Origin: Methanomicrobiaceae archaeon
Lineage (GTDB): Archaea > Halobacteriota > Methanomicrobia > Methanomicrobiales > Methanomicrobiaceae
Direction of reading: 5' to 3'
NCBI GenBank assembly: GCA_029762625.1
Contig: JARVGI010000002.1
Location: 312,772 to 376,771 of the forward strand
Length of the DNA stretch: 64,000 nt
The translations under genes and the position numbers were made by a program. The notes beneath the pieces were generated by a model that worked only from the letters and a program-made list of their open reading frames with translations, had not been told where the DNA came from and ran no database searches. This document shows, piece by piece, positions 1 to 8,085 of this stretch. Position 1 is the first letter of the stretch. Each line of letters opens with the position of its first letter.

Positions 1-1470
1 AGAGAGATCGAATTGCTCGCCGAAGAAACGCTGGACCCGAAAGAATGGGAGGCCATGCGTGCCCTGGGCCACCGGATGCTTGATGACGCAATGGATTATT
101 TGGAGGCAGTGCGGGACCGCCCTGTCTGGCAGCATGCGCCACCGCAGGTGAAAGCGCACTTCGAGGGACCACCCCCGCCCGACCCAGAACCTGCCGGAGA
201 TGTATACCGCGAGTACCTCCAGTACATACACCCTCACCAGATGGGTAATGACCATCCGAGGTTCTGGGGCTGGGTCGCGGGAACCGGAACGGTGATGGGA
301 ATGTTTGCAGAGCTGCTGGCGGCCTCCACGAATGCCATCAGCGGATCGTTTTCCTACCTCAGCAACAACTATGTCGAGCTGCAGGTTCTCGACTGGTGCA
401 AGCATCTTCTCGGATATCCTCCCACTGCCAGCGGTCTTATCACCAGTGGCTGCTCGGCTTCAAACCTGATCGGCCTGTCCGTGGCGCGGGATGCCATGGC
501 CGGGTTCGATGTGCGGGGCAGGGGAATGCAAAAGACCCCCCGGCAGATGACCCTCTACTGCTCCGAAGAAGCGCATTCCTCGATCCAGAAAGCTATTGAA
601 ATGCTCGGCTTCGGGAACGATGCGTTGCGCCGGATCCCCGTGAATGATTCCCTCCAGATCGATCTCGAGACTCTGAAAACGACGATCGAGAACGACCGTA
701 CGAACGGACTCCTCCCCATCTGCATTGTCGGATGCGCCGGGACCACCAATACGGCCGCTATCGATGATCTCAATGCGCTCGCCGATATCTGCGCGAAAGA
801 GCAGTGCTGGTTCCATGTCGACGGTGCGTGCGGTGCCTGGACAGCCATCGCTCCCCGGTATCGCCATCTCGTCGCGGGAATGGAGCGAGCAGATTCTCTG
901 GCATTTGACCTGCACAAGTGGATGTATTTGCAGTATCCTATCGGCTGTGTCCTCGTCAGGAACGCAGAAGCGCACCGCCGCACGTTCTCGTTGACCACGA
1001 CATATCTCGCCCACGGCGAGGGGGACCGGGGGTTGACCGGCGTCGACGTGCCCTGGATCTCTGATTACGGATTTGAGCTCTCGCGCGGATTTCATGCACT
1101 CAAAGCCTGGATGACGATCAAAGAGCACGGCACCGCCAGGTACGGGCGACTTATCCAGCAGAATATCGACCAGGCGCATTACCTGGCCCGGTTGATAGAA
1201 GCCGCTCCCGAACTTGAGCTGGCGTTGCCGGTCTCGCTGAATATTGTCAACTTCCGCTATACCCGTCCTGATCTGGACGATGCCATGCTCGACGACCTGA
1301 ACAAGCAGATCGAGACCGAACTCCAGGAGCGCGGGATCGCGGTCGCCTCGACCGTCACCATCAGGGACCGGCACTACCTGCATGTCGGCATTGCCAATCA
1401 CCGCAGCCGGTGGGAGGACTTTGATCTCCTCGTGCAGGAAGTGATCCGGATCGGCAATGAGCTGGGCTGA
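1..1470 (+). CDS. PLP-dependent (group II) amino acid decarboxylase, 5' truncated
   Basis: The frame is open from the first base of the window, so the true start lies upstream; the TTG at 13 is probably internal. The protein is a fold-type I pyridoxal-phosphate decarboxylase of the aromatic-L-amino-acid/glutamate decarboxylase group. The sequence AFDLHKWMYLQYPIGCVLV carries the PLP-binding lysine, and FHVDGACGAW supplies the cofactor-contacting aspartate and alanine. The visible length (about 489 residues) matches aromatic amino acid decarboxylases, so only a few residues are missing. It would decarboxylate an amino acid to an amine in the cytoplasm. The substrate cannot be read from the sequence, and no pathway partners are adjacent. 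Family assignment is secure; specificity is unknown. Confidence 0.9.
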   Translation, partial: REIELLAEETLDPKEWEAMRALGHRMLDDAMDYLEAVRDRPVWQHAPPQVKAHFEGPPPPDPEPAGDVYREYLQYIHPHQMGNDHPRFWGWVAGTGTVMGMFAELLAASTNAISGSFSYLSNNYVELQVLDWCKHLLGYPPTASGLITSGCSASNLIGLSVARDAMAGFDVRGRGMQKTPRQMTLYCSEEAHSSIQKAIEMLGFGNDALRRIPVNDSLQIDLETLKTTIENDRTNGLLPICIVGCAGTTNTAAIDDLNALADICAKEQCWFHVDGACGAWTAIAPRYRHLVAGMERADSLAFDLHKWMYLQYPIGCVLVRNAEAHRRTFSLTTTYLAHGEGDRGLTGVDVPWISDYGFELSRGFHALKAWMTIKEHGTARYGRLIQQNIDQAHYLARLIEAAPELELALPVSLNIVNFRYTRPDLDDAMLDDLNKQIETELQERGIAVASTVTIRDRHYLHVGIANHRSRWEDFDLLVQEVIRIGNELG

Positions 1471-1686
1471 TCACGGGCATACGGCCCGGGCCCGGTGTGG
1501 ATCTGTTATGATCGGTGGCCTTTTCGTCGCCTTTGGACGACGGTCGAAGGACCCCGTTTCTCTCAGCGGGCCGCGATCTGGATTAACCGATGCCAACTGT
1601 ACGACAGGAGGGCGGACGTCCTCCGGGTTTTTTCTGCCGAAACCTTCGATCGATGAAAAATGGGTAGTATACGGGATCGGCCGCGA

Positions 1687-2504
1687 TCACTCCCCGCATT
1701 CCTTGAAATTGCCGCTGCATACGATGTAGGAGTTCCCCTCGCTTCCCTCGGTCAGGCGGTAGTAGGTGGTCGTAGAGTAGAGGGTTGGCTCTGCCGGGCT
1801 GCTGTCGACATATTCCACCCAGCCCGTGCCGTTCTCCAGCGCTCCGGCAACAATTTCATCGCGGAACGGTTTGCCCGTCACATCGGTCTTTCCCGTGAAA
1901 TTGTCCCCGATCAGCAGGATGTTTTCCGCGTGGGCGACCATCGTCGTATTCGTGTCATACGCGAATACATAGAGGGCCGGATCCTCCGGATCCCGGTACG
2001 GTACCTCCCCCGCGTTGATCCGCCGGAAGGTCTCGGAAGCATTTCTCTCGATGTCGGCAGCGGTCGTGTTCACGAGCGCCATCGCCTCGGCATCGGTCAA
2101 CGTCTGCCGGGCGCAGCCCACCACCAGGTACCGGTACAGGATCCGCTCGTACTCGGTGACCCCCCTGGGCATCCCTCTGGTTCCGCACATTCTGGAGCGA
2201 CTGCTCGAAGGCATTGACCCGGATATCCGGCACGTCGTTGCTGAATGCATAATAGAGGTCGTTCTCGCTCAACGTGTAGACGATCTCGTAGGTGTTCGGG
2301 TCCTGTGCCGTCTGCACCATCTGGTACCGTCCGGCGAGATCGCCGGTAGCCCAGAGATCGTTCTCCCCGTCCTCCAGCATCCGCAGGAGGTCCTCGGGGG
2401 TTGGGCGGATTCTGCCCGGTAGAGGAGCTCAGATCCGCTGCCGGTGGTGTACTGGTGACGGCGGTGGAGAGCTGGTCGGAGAGGTGTCCGGAAACGAAGA
2501 GCAT
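1687..2504 (-). pseudogene. decayed Cache-domain lipoprotein gene (copy 1)
   Basis: The 3' part (1687 to about 2165) encodes a clean single-Cache sensor domain, with motifs such as VFAYDTNTTMVAHAENILL, GKTDVTGKPFRDEIVAGAL and a YYRLTEGS..YIVCSGN end. The middle part (about 2165-2400) continues in a second frame (DLWATGDLAGRYQMVQT). The N-terminal part lies in a third frame, beginning MLFVSGHLSDQL and rich in Ser/Thr/Pro. Frame changes fall near a G run around 2165 and near 2400. At the lipobox position the expected cysteine reads as histidine. Such proteins are exported lipoproteins thought to bind small ligands. The start is uncertain. Two frameshifts plus the lost lipobox cysteine argue for decay, although each shift alone could be a sequence error. 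Confidence 0.7.
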
Positions 2505-2629
2505 TCCCCGCTGTACCAGGACACGCGAAAAGAGGAGATGGTGTTTTGGTGGTGATATGGGAGCACGACCCTCTCACCGACACTCGACTACGCAGATCGA
2601 GGGTGCCGGGGGAAGATCTGGAAATATCT

Positions 2630-3028
2630 CTACCGAGGGCCTGGAATCTCAAACCGCGTGAACCCTGCAAAGAGGCTATGCACGGCAACCTTCGCCGGGC
2701 CCAGCATGCGGGCCTTTTGCTGGAGTTTCTCCAGGAGCTCAGGACCCGGACTGCCGTAGATATCGAGATCCTCCATCCGCACCAGTTCTTTGAACCCTGG
2801 AAATGCGGGCCCGCCTGCGGTCATGTGGAATTCAGCGGATGCGGCGTCGGGATGGACCTGCAGTACAGTCACACGGGTCTCATCCTCATTGAGATAGACG
2901 CGGTAGGCGATCATTCGGGGCTCGTTCGCTTCGGCGAACGCGGCCAACGATTGCATGGCGGCCTTGAGTTCCTTTCCCTTTCCCTCCCGGATCTTGGAGG
3001 TGTCGATGATGATAAGCGTTCCGGACAT
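2630..3028 (-). CDS. ABM/dimeric alpha-beta barrel family protein
   Basis: A 132-residue protein starting MSGTLIIIDTSKIREGK. I chose the ATG at 3028 because a good ribosome site (AGGAGG) lies about 5 bases upstream; the reading frame extends further upstream but without support. The N-terminal half resembles the antibiotic-biosynthesis-monooxygenase (ABM)-like ferredoxin fold: a beta strand, a helix over 'KELKAAMQSLAAFAEA', then RVYLNEDETRVTVLQVHPD with a histidine in the usual pocket region. Members are small cytoplasmic homodimers. Some oxidise polyketides or haem, but most archaeal ones have no known substrate. It lies between the two decayed Cache lipoprotein genes. Fold assignment is moderate; function is unknown. 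Confidence 0.75.
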   Translation of the reverse strand: MSGTLIIIDTSKIREGKGKELKAAMQSLAAFAEANEPRMIAYRVYLNEDETRVTVLQVHPDAASAEFHMTAGGPAFPGFKELVRMEDLDIYGSPGPELLEKLQQKARMLGPAKVAVHSLFAGFTRFEIPGPR

Positions 3029-3256
3029 GTTTCCTCCTGCTGCCTGGACGGCACGCGCTTCCATCTGCAGTCTTCTGTGATAAGGGTACCCTGCGGAGGG
3101 GCAGGAATGGGATGCGGGGGTCGATCAACCCTTTCACACCTTCACAATTCGTGGCGCCACTGCTGTACCATATCACCACGCGATGATTATTTCCCCGTGC
3201 AATGATGACAGTAGTCAACGTGCGACGGTGAATGTCGGACGCAAGAGGCCACATCC

Positions 3257-3697
3257 ATGGATGAATTCATGCAGGTTGCCATCGAAGAAGCCAGAAAGGG
3301 ACGTGCCGAAGGCGGAATCCCTATCGGTGCGGTGCTGGTGATTGACGGGACCATCGTCGGGCGGGGGCACAACCGCAGGGTGCAGGAGGACAGTGCCATC
3401 CTGCACGCCGAGACGGACTGCCTGGAGAATGCAGGCCGGCTCAGGGCCGGTGAGTACCGCCGGGCGGTGCTGTATTCAACGCTGTCTCCCTGCGACATGT
3501 GCAGCGGAGCGATCCTGCTCTATAAAATCCCCCGGCTGGTGATCGGTGAGCACCGGACCTTCCAGGGGCCTGAAGAGTATCTCCGCTCGCGGGGCGTGGA
3601 ACTGGTCATCCTGGACGACGAGGAGTGCCTTCGGTTGATGCTCGAGTTCATCGCCGCAAATCCCGAGCTATGGGACGAGGACATCGGGGAAGAGTAG
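3257..3697 (+). CDS. nucleoside/cytosine deaminase, yeast Fcy1-like
   Basis: A 146-residue zinc-dependent deaminase of the CDA fold. The zinc ligands and catalytic glutamate are visible as HAETD (His and proton-shuttling Glu) and SPCDMC (two Cys). The C-terminal half is strikingly like fungal cytosine deaminase: LSPCDMCSGAILLYKIPR, then EEYLRSRGVE and a tail ending WDEDIGEE, the latter covering the active site in the yeast enzyme. The likely reaction is cytosine to uracil plus ammonia, a pyrimidine-salvage step in the cytoplasm. The ATG at 3257 follows AAGAGG at suitable spacing. tRNA adenosine or guanine deaminases share the fold, but the C-terminal tail favours cytosine. Confidence 0.88.
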   Translation: MDEFMQVAIEEARKGRAEGGIPIGAVLVIDGTIVGRGHNRRVQEDSAILHAETDCLENAGRLRAGEYRRAVLYSTLSPCDMCSGAILLYKIPRLVIGEHRTFQGPEEYLRSRGVELVILDDEECLRLMLEFIAANPELWDEDIGEE

Positions 3698-3708
3698 ACA
3701 GATCGCAC

Positions 3709-4138
3709 CTATTTTTGAGAGGAGGAAGGGGGATGGAGCGTATCCTCCCTCGCGACCTCGCTCAGATAGACGCCCTCCCCGAGCCACCAGGTCTCATCGA
3801 AGGAAGCGATGTAGCTCATTTTGGGATCAAAGGTCATATTGCTGGTAGGATTGGGGGAGTGCCGCCGTGATCCCTCGAAGTCGTAGGCGAAGGTGGAGAG
3901 TTCGCCCTCAACGAACCGCCCGGTCTGGTTGTTGAATTCGCGGAGATCGGCATCCTTTCCGGACACCTCAGCCTATTCGTAGGCTTTCTGGACGGAATGC
4001 AACCAGCTCCTCGGGAGATGCGGACGCAAGCGCCGGGGGAGCACCGGGAGCAGGCCCTGATGTGGCCTGCTGCAGTACCGTGGTCTCGGTGCAACCGGCA
4101 ACCAGAATGCCGGCAAAGATATCAATTGGCGCAGACAT
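3709..4138 (-). pseudogene. decayed Cache-domain lipoprotein gene (copy 2)
   Basis: The N-terminus (start 4138, preceded by AGGAG) is a lipoprotein signal with lipobox LVAGC followed by a Thr/Ala/Pro-rich spacer, then SPEELVAF. The frame then breaks near 4000. The continuing frame reads VQKAYE, a TAG stop (bases 3973-3975 on the + strand) where tyrosine is expected, then AEVSGKDADLREFNN and on to a Cache-like end (MSYIASFDETWWLGEGVYL). The central part of the domain is also shortened: FAYDFEG runs almost directly into NPTSNMTFDPKMSYI. A frameshift, an in-frame amber codon and an internal deletion together make this a true pseudogene rather than a sequencing artefact. Confidence 0.8.
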
Positions 4139-4225
4139 TCTCCCGACACTCCTGAACTGCGGAATGGGGCATGGATTCTGCATTCGGACGAGGATGAAAG
4201 TAAATGTGGATAAATTATCCTATAG

Positions 4226-4236
4226 AATATAATATA
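4226..4236 (+). promoter_or_regulatory. TATA-like promoter element of the FG-GAP gene
   Basis: AATATAATATA lies about 65 bases before the ATG at 4296. With an archaeal spacing of about 26 bases this predicts transcription starting near 4257. A second AT-rich stretch at 4211-4220 could give a start near 4241. Position is inferred from base composition only. Confidence 0.45.
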
Positions 4237-4246
4237 CTGATGAACA

Positions 4247-4290
4247 ATACCTCCGTGATCGATCTCTGATCATCCTTTGAGAGGAGGTAT
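4247..4290 (+). promoter_or_regulatory. dyad that can pair with the ribosome-binding site
   Basis: ATACCTCC at 4247-4254 is the exact reverse complement of GGAGGTAT at 4283-4290. The latter contains the very strong Shine-Dalgarno sequence of the FG-GAP gene (ATG 4296). A second small stem, TGATC (4256-4260) with GATCA (4268-4272), sits in the loop. If the transcript begins upstream of 4247 this could mask the ribosome site; if it starts near 4257 the dyad is DNA only. Confidence 0.4.
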
Positions 4291-4295
4291 GAGTT

Positions 4296-5546
4296 ATGAC
4301 AAAACATTGTCTTGTATTGGTAATTCTCACGGTATTGTGTGCAATGGGCGTGGGAGTCGTGAGCGCAGATGCACAGGTCGCGGCTGCCGGGGCACAGGGC
4401 CAGGGTTCCGCGTTCCGGCTTACCGCCGGTGATCCTGTCGCTGCCGCGGAGTTCGGCCGATCCGTGGCAATCGATGGCGATCTGGTGGCGGTGGGGGCCG
4501 GCGGGGCGACTGCCGACTCTGTCGACAATGCCGGGGCTGTCTACCTGTACGGGCGTCAGGGCCGGGTCTATGTGCCGGAAGCGAAACTCATTGCCCCGGA
4601 TGCGACCGGTGGGGCCGAATTCGGAAGAGCGGTTGCAATTCAGGGGAACATGGTCTTCGTCGGGGCTCGCTTTGCACAGGCCGGGGATTTCGATGAGGCA
4701 GGAGCGGTCTATGTGTTCAAGAAATACCAGGGATCCTGGCACCTTGAGGAGAAGATTATCTCTCCTGATCCGGAAAACAGGGATAACTTCGGCCGTGCAC
4801 TCGCCATTCAGGGGAACCTTCTGGTGGTAACCGCCCGGAAAGAGTCCGATGAAGAAGGGGCCGCCTACGTATTCGTCGATCAAGGCGGCTTGTGGACATA
4901 TCAGCAGAAGCTCACCGCGAGCGACGGGGCACCGCGAGATTTTTTCGGGCAGTCGGTGGCGGTACAGGGCAACCTGATGGCGATCGGAGCACGCAATGCT
5001 GATCCCGGCGCTGCCGGTGCGGTCTACCTCTTCAGTCATTCCGCCGAGGGATGGGAGGAGATCGCAAAGCTGAAAGCCCCGGAGTTGGAGCGAAACAAGA
5101 ATGATCAATTCGGGTTTACCGTCGCGATTGCCGGAGATACGATCGCCGTGGGTGCCAGAAGGGCAGATCCCGACTCGCTAAAGGACGCAGGTGCGGCCTA
5201 TGTCTATACTCTGGACGGGAACTTCGCGGACCTGGTGGCCAGGCTTACCCCCAGCGATGCGAGCGAAGGCGATGAGTTCGGCCAGTCGATCGCCATTGCC
5301 GGCAATGTCCTGGCGGTGGGTGCATGGAAGGATGCTATCGATGGCAATGAAGATCAGGGATCTGTCTACCTCTTCCGTCGCATGGGCAACCGGTGGATTG
5401 AAACCGGCACGATCACCGCATCCGACGGGATGGCTGGTGATGAATTCGGGTATTCCCTGTCAGCCTTCGGGAATCGCATGGTGACAGGAGCCCACTTCGC
5501 CGATGCAACTGCAGGAGCGGCATACGTGCTCCCGCTGAAGATCTGA
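4296..5546 (+). CDS. exported FG-GAP repeat beta-propeller protein
   Basis: A 416-residue secreted protein. Residues 1-25 form a Sec signal peptide with a hydrophobic core ending at VVSADAQ. The rest is about seven repeats of the FG-GAP type, each with a pattern like AEFGRSVAIDGDLVAVGA followed by 'AGAVYLY/VF' strands and a Trp/Lys-rich strand. This is the layout of an integrin-like beta-propeller. Such propellers act outside the cell in adhesion or surface structures. No sorting motif or C-terminal TM helix is seen, so the protein may be released or bound non-covalently. It stands alone, with a strong ribosome site (GAGAGGAGG). Confidence 0.88.
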   Translation: MTKHCLVLVILTVLCAMGVGVVSADAQVAAAGAQGQGSAFRLTAGDPVAAAEFGRSVAIDGDLVAVGAGGATADSVDNAGAVYLYGRQGRVYVPEAKLIAPDATGGAEFGRAVAIQGNMVFVGARFAQAGDFDEAGAVYVFKKYQGSWHLEEKIISPDPENRDNFGRALAIQGNLLVVTARKESDEEGAAYVFVDQGGLWTYQQKLTASDGAPRDFFGQSVAVQGNLMAIGARNADPGAAGAVYLFSHSAEGWEEIAKLKAPELERNKNDQFGFTVAIAGDTIAVGARRADPDSLKDAGAAYVYTLDGNFADLVARLTPSDASEGDEFGQSIAIAGNVLAVGAWKDAIDGNEDQGSVYLFRRMGNRWIETGTITASDGMAGDEFGYSLSAFGNRMVTGAHFADATAGAAYVLPLKI

Positions 5547-6110
5547 GCACTGGCAAGATGGAGAGAATGCGGCGGTGGAGGGGCCACCCTGCTGCACTTT
5601 TTTTGATTTTTTTCGTCTCTATTTTTTCGTCTCTATTGTACACGTACAGTCTCCAACACGTCCCTCCCTTCCTCACACAATCGCTTCAGACCTTGTTGCG
5701 ATGCCTTGCTGGTGGTGCGTCCTGCGGATGCTCTGCCTCGAAGGCTTCCCCATCACTGCCTCAGGAATGATTCCTGCTGCGCTCCTGCCCTGAGGATGAG
5801 CGCAGCAATGGCCGTGTCGTGGCGGAGAGACCCGCCCCCTGAACACCCTGAAAAATTGAGTATTTAATATCCCGGCTCAGAGAAAACGGAACGTGATCGG
5901 GCAGTTCACGATGATGTCCACGGAGCCATACTCTGCCCCGCCGGGCAACCGGCAGCACTGCCGAAGCTGCCGTCAAGGGGCACGCGGCCATTGTCCCCTC
6001 CCCGGCTTTGAGGTGGACAGCGGCGAGGAGCTCCACGCGAGACAGGATAGAGCCCACGATGTCCTCGCGTTCCGTGGCGGGACCTTCCGGGAACATCGAG
6101 CGGGCCCGGT
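5547..6110. other. 564-base stretch without a recognised gene
   Basis: The left part (about 5595-5640) holds several T runs on the + strand, a plausible terminator for the FG-GAP gene. An AT-rich element (TATTTAATAT) lies near 5860-5870. Between about 5890 and 6110 the minus strand has a coding-like stretch (ELLAAVHLKAGEGT) that vaguely recalls the C-terminal active-site loop of CobT phosphoribosyltransferases. It is short, has no start, and is not convincing as a gene. Confidence 0.4.
5595..5633 (+). terminator. oligo-T terminator after the FG-GAP gene
   Basis: Runs of seven, seven and six T residues occur within 40 bases, about 50 bases after the stop codon. Archaeal RNA polymerase terminates at T-rich stretches without needing a hairpin. 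Confidence 0.5.
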
Positions 6111-6572
6111 TCAGAACGTCGGGTCCTCCAGGCGGTAGACGAACCAGTCGAGGCGCTCTGCCCCGCACTTCTCGTAAAATCGTATGGCATGTTCGTTCCA
6201 GGTGAGCACCATCCATTCCATCCTGCCGCATCCCCGTTCCTGTGCCCGCCTGCGGCAGAGATCGAACATCGCCCTGCCGATCCCCCGGTTACGGTACTCT
6301 TCCAGGACAAAGATGTCCTCGAGGAACAGGGTCGGTCTCGCATTGAAGGTCGAGTAGGTGAAAAAGATTGTGACATATGCGACGGCTATTCCCTCGATTC
6401 TCCCGATATAGGCCTCATAGTGGGGGCTTTCGGAGAGCCCGTGCTGTACCAGGCGTTCCTTCGCACGGTCGTCGGGCGGGGTGAGACGCTCGTATTCTGC
6501 CAGTTTTTCTATGAGTGAAATGAATTCGCGGATATTGCCGGCATCAACATGTTCGATGATCAGCTGCTCCAT
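6111..6572 (-). CDS. GNAT family N-acetyltransferase
   Basis: A roughly 153-residue acetyltransferase of the GNAT fold. The acetyl-CoA-binding motif A is visible as LEDIFVLEEYRNRGIGRAMF, with the R-x-x-G-I-G phosphate loop, and motif B as WNEHAIRFYEKCGAE with the usual tyrosine. The order of strands resembles spermidine/diamine acetyltransferases (an early FISLIEKLAEYERL helix and the FLEDIFV strand), so an amine substrate is possible. Start choice is uncertain: ATG 6572 (MEQLIIEH) fits the domain boundary, and ATG 6602 would add ten residues; neither has a clear ribosome site. It is divergently arranged with the radical SAM gene. Confidence 0.85.
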   Translation of the reverse strand: MEQLIIEHVDAGNIREFISLIEKLAEYERLTPPDDRAKERLVQHGLSESPHYEAYIGRIEGIAVAYVTIFFTYSTFNARPTLFLEDIFVLEEYRNRGIGRAMFDLCRRRAQERGCGRMEWMVLTWNEHAIRFYEKCGAERLDWFVYRLEDPTF

Positions 6573-6707
6573 GGTCGATCTGATGAAGAGATAGGGGTTC
6601 ATGGCTATTATGTGCCGATGTGCGGAGAGGGGGATTCTTCGGACAACCCGCCGATGCACACGGAGACGCCGGCACCGGGTGGGATATGGCCGGACGTCCC
6701 CGGGGAA

Positions 6708-6716
6708 ACTATTAAT
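6708..6716 (+). promoter_or_regulatory. TATA-like element before the radical SAM gene
   Basis: AACTATTAAT sits about 33 bases before ATG 6745, giving a very short predicted leader. It is flanked by CCCCGGGGA on the left and CCCCTGGGG on the right, a GC-rich near-dyad around an AT core. Inferred from sequence alone. Confidence 0.35.
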
Positions 6717-6744
6717 CCCCTGGGGTGGAAATAAAAAATCACCC

Positions 6745-7902
6745 ATGAAAAATGCCTTTCACGTGATGCTCATCCCGACCTTAGGCTGCCCATCCAATTG
6801 CAGTTATTGCTGGAGTTCGGAGGAAGATTCTCCCATCATGCCCATCGAAACCATCCGCGAGGTGGTGAAATGGCTCAAGGATTTCCAAAACGATCGGGTC
6901 ACCTTCACCTTCCACGGGGGCGAGCCGCTGCTTGCCGGCGCGGAGTTTTACCGGCAGGCGTTGCCGCTCCTCTCCGAGGGCCTGAGGCATCTGACGCCGG
7001 AATTCGCCCTGCAGACGAACCTCTGGAGAATGACCCCGGAACTGGCGGAAATTCTGGCGGAGTACCACGTCCCCATCGGTTCCAGCATCGACGGCCCGAA
7101 GGATCTCTGTGACTTCCAGCGGGGGAACGGTTACTTTGAAAAATGCATGCGGGGCTACGAAATTGCCCGCGCCCACGGATTGACCGTGCGGTTCATCTGC
7201 ACGTTTACGTCCCATTCGGTGGAGTACAGGGAGGACATCTTCAATTTTTTCCTCAAGAACGGATTCGACCTTAAACTGCACCCCGCACTGCCTTCCCTGC
7301 GTGACAGGAACCCGGAAAAATGGGCGCTTGCCCCGGAAAAATACGGAGAACTGCTGGTGTATCTCCTCGATCAATCCCTCGAACACCTCGGGGAGATCGA
7401 GGTCATGAATATCAATGACCTGTGCCGGGCTGTCTTCACCCGCAGGGGCACGGTCTGCACCTACGTGGACTGCATGGGGAGCACCTTCGCCGTGGGGCCC
7501 GACGGGAGCATCTATCCGTGCTACCGATTCGTGGGCATGCCGGAGTACGTGATGGGCAATGTCTATGACCACCCCTCACTCGAGGATCTCTCCGGGTCCG
7601 GGGCATGGAAGCTCATGCACCGGTTCAAAGAGTATGTCGACCGGGCCTGCAGCGAATGCCCTCATATTACCTACTGCCGGGGGGGATGCCCCTACAATGC
7701 CATCGCACCCACCGGCGGTGAAATACAGGGCGTCGATCCCCATTGTGGTGCCTACCGGAGGATATTCGACGAGATCACGGACCGGCTCAACCGGGAGATG
7801 TACGGGACGCCGGGGATGCGTCCGGGCGGATCCCGTGCACGGCGCAGAAGGAATGCAAACCCGGGCGTCATGGATCTCGTGCAGAGAATCGTGCTGCGTT
7901 AG
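6745..7902 (+). CDS. radical SAM/SPASM peptide-maturase-like enzyme
   Basis: A 385-residue radical SAM protein. Cysteines 15, 19 and 22 (LGCPSNCSYC) bind the SAM-cleaving 4Fe-4S cluster, and FTFHGGEPLL is the SAM-contacting GGEP motif. The C-terminal third is a SPASM domain, with CTYVDC, YPCYRF, CSECPHITYCRGGCPYN and a final PHCGAYRRIF, enough cysteines for two auxiliary clusters. The layout matches anaerobic sulfatase maturases and peptide-modifying enzymes. From memory, it most resembles the putative peptide-modifying family typified by Mhun_1560 of Methanospirillum. No sulfatase and no obvious precursor peptide were found beside it. GGGGTGGA precedes the chosen ATG. A frameshifted polyferredoxin membrane protein follows. 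Confidence 0.88.
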   Translation: MKNAFHVMLIPTLGCPSNCSYCWSSEEDSPIMPIETIREVVKWLKDFQNDRVTFTFHGGEPLLAGAEFYRQALPLLSEGLRHLTPEFALQTNLWRMTPELAEILAEYHVPIGSSIDGPKDLCDFQRGNGYFEKCMRGYEIARAHGLTVRFICTFTSHSVEYREDIFNFFLKNGFDLKLHPALPSLRDRNPEKWALAPEKYGELLVYLLDQSLEHLGEIEVMNINDLCRAVFTRRGTVCTYVDCMGSTFAVGPDGSIYPCYRFVGMPEYVMGNVYDHPSLEDLSGSGAWKLMHRFKEYVDRACSECPHITYCRGGCPYNAIAPTGGEIQGVDPHCGAYRRIFDEITDRLNREMYGTPGMRPGGSRARRRRNANPGVMDLVQRIVLR

Positions 7903-8085
7903 GGTTTCGGGTGGACCCAAAAACAAGGGCGGGATATCGGGAGAAATAATTAACAGCTCCCACTCTCAATTTTCACGTTGATTTGGTTGCGGGAGAGCGA
8001 CACCGTCGCCCTGACCCGGAGGTCGGAAAGGTGCATGTCCGGGGAGGCAGCAGTCCGCACCGCTCTCATACCCGGGGGTGTGATC

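Noticed and set aside
5893-6138. 81-codon + strand frame next to the GNAT gene
   Set aside because: Amino-acid composition is Arg/His/Gly-rich and unlike a protein; overlaps the acetyltransferase gene.
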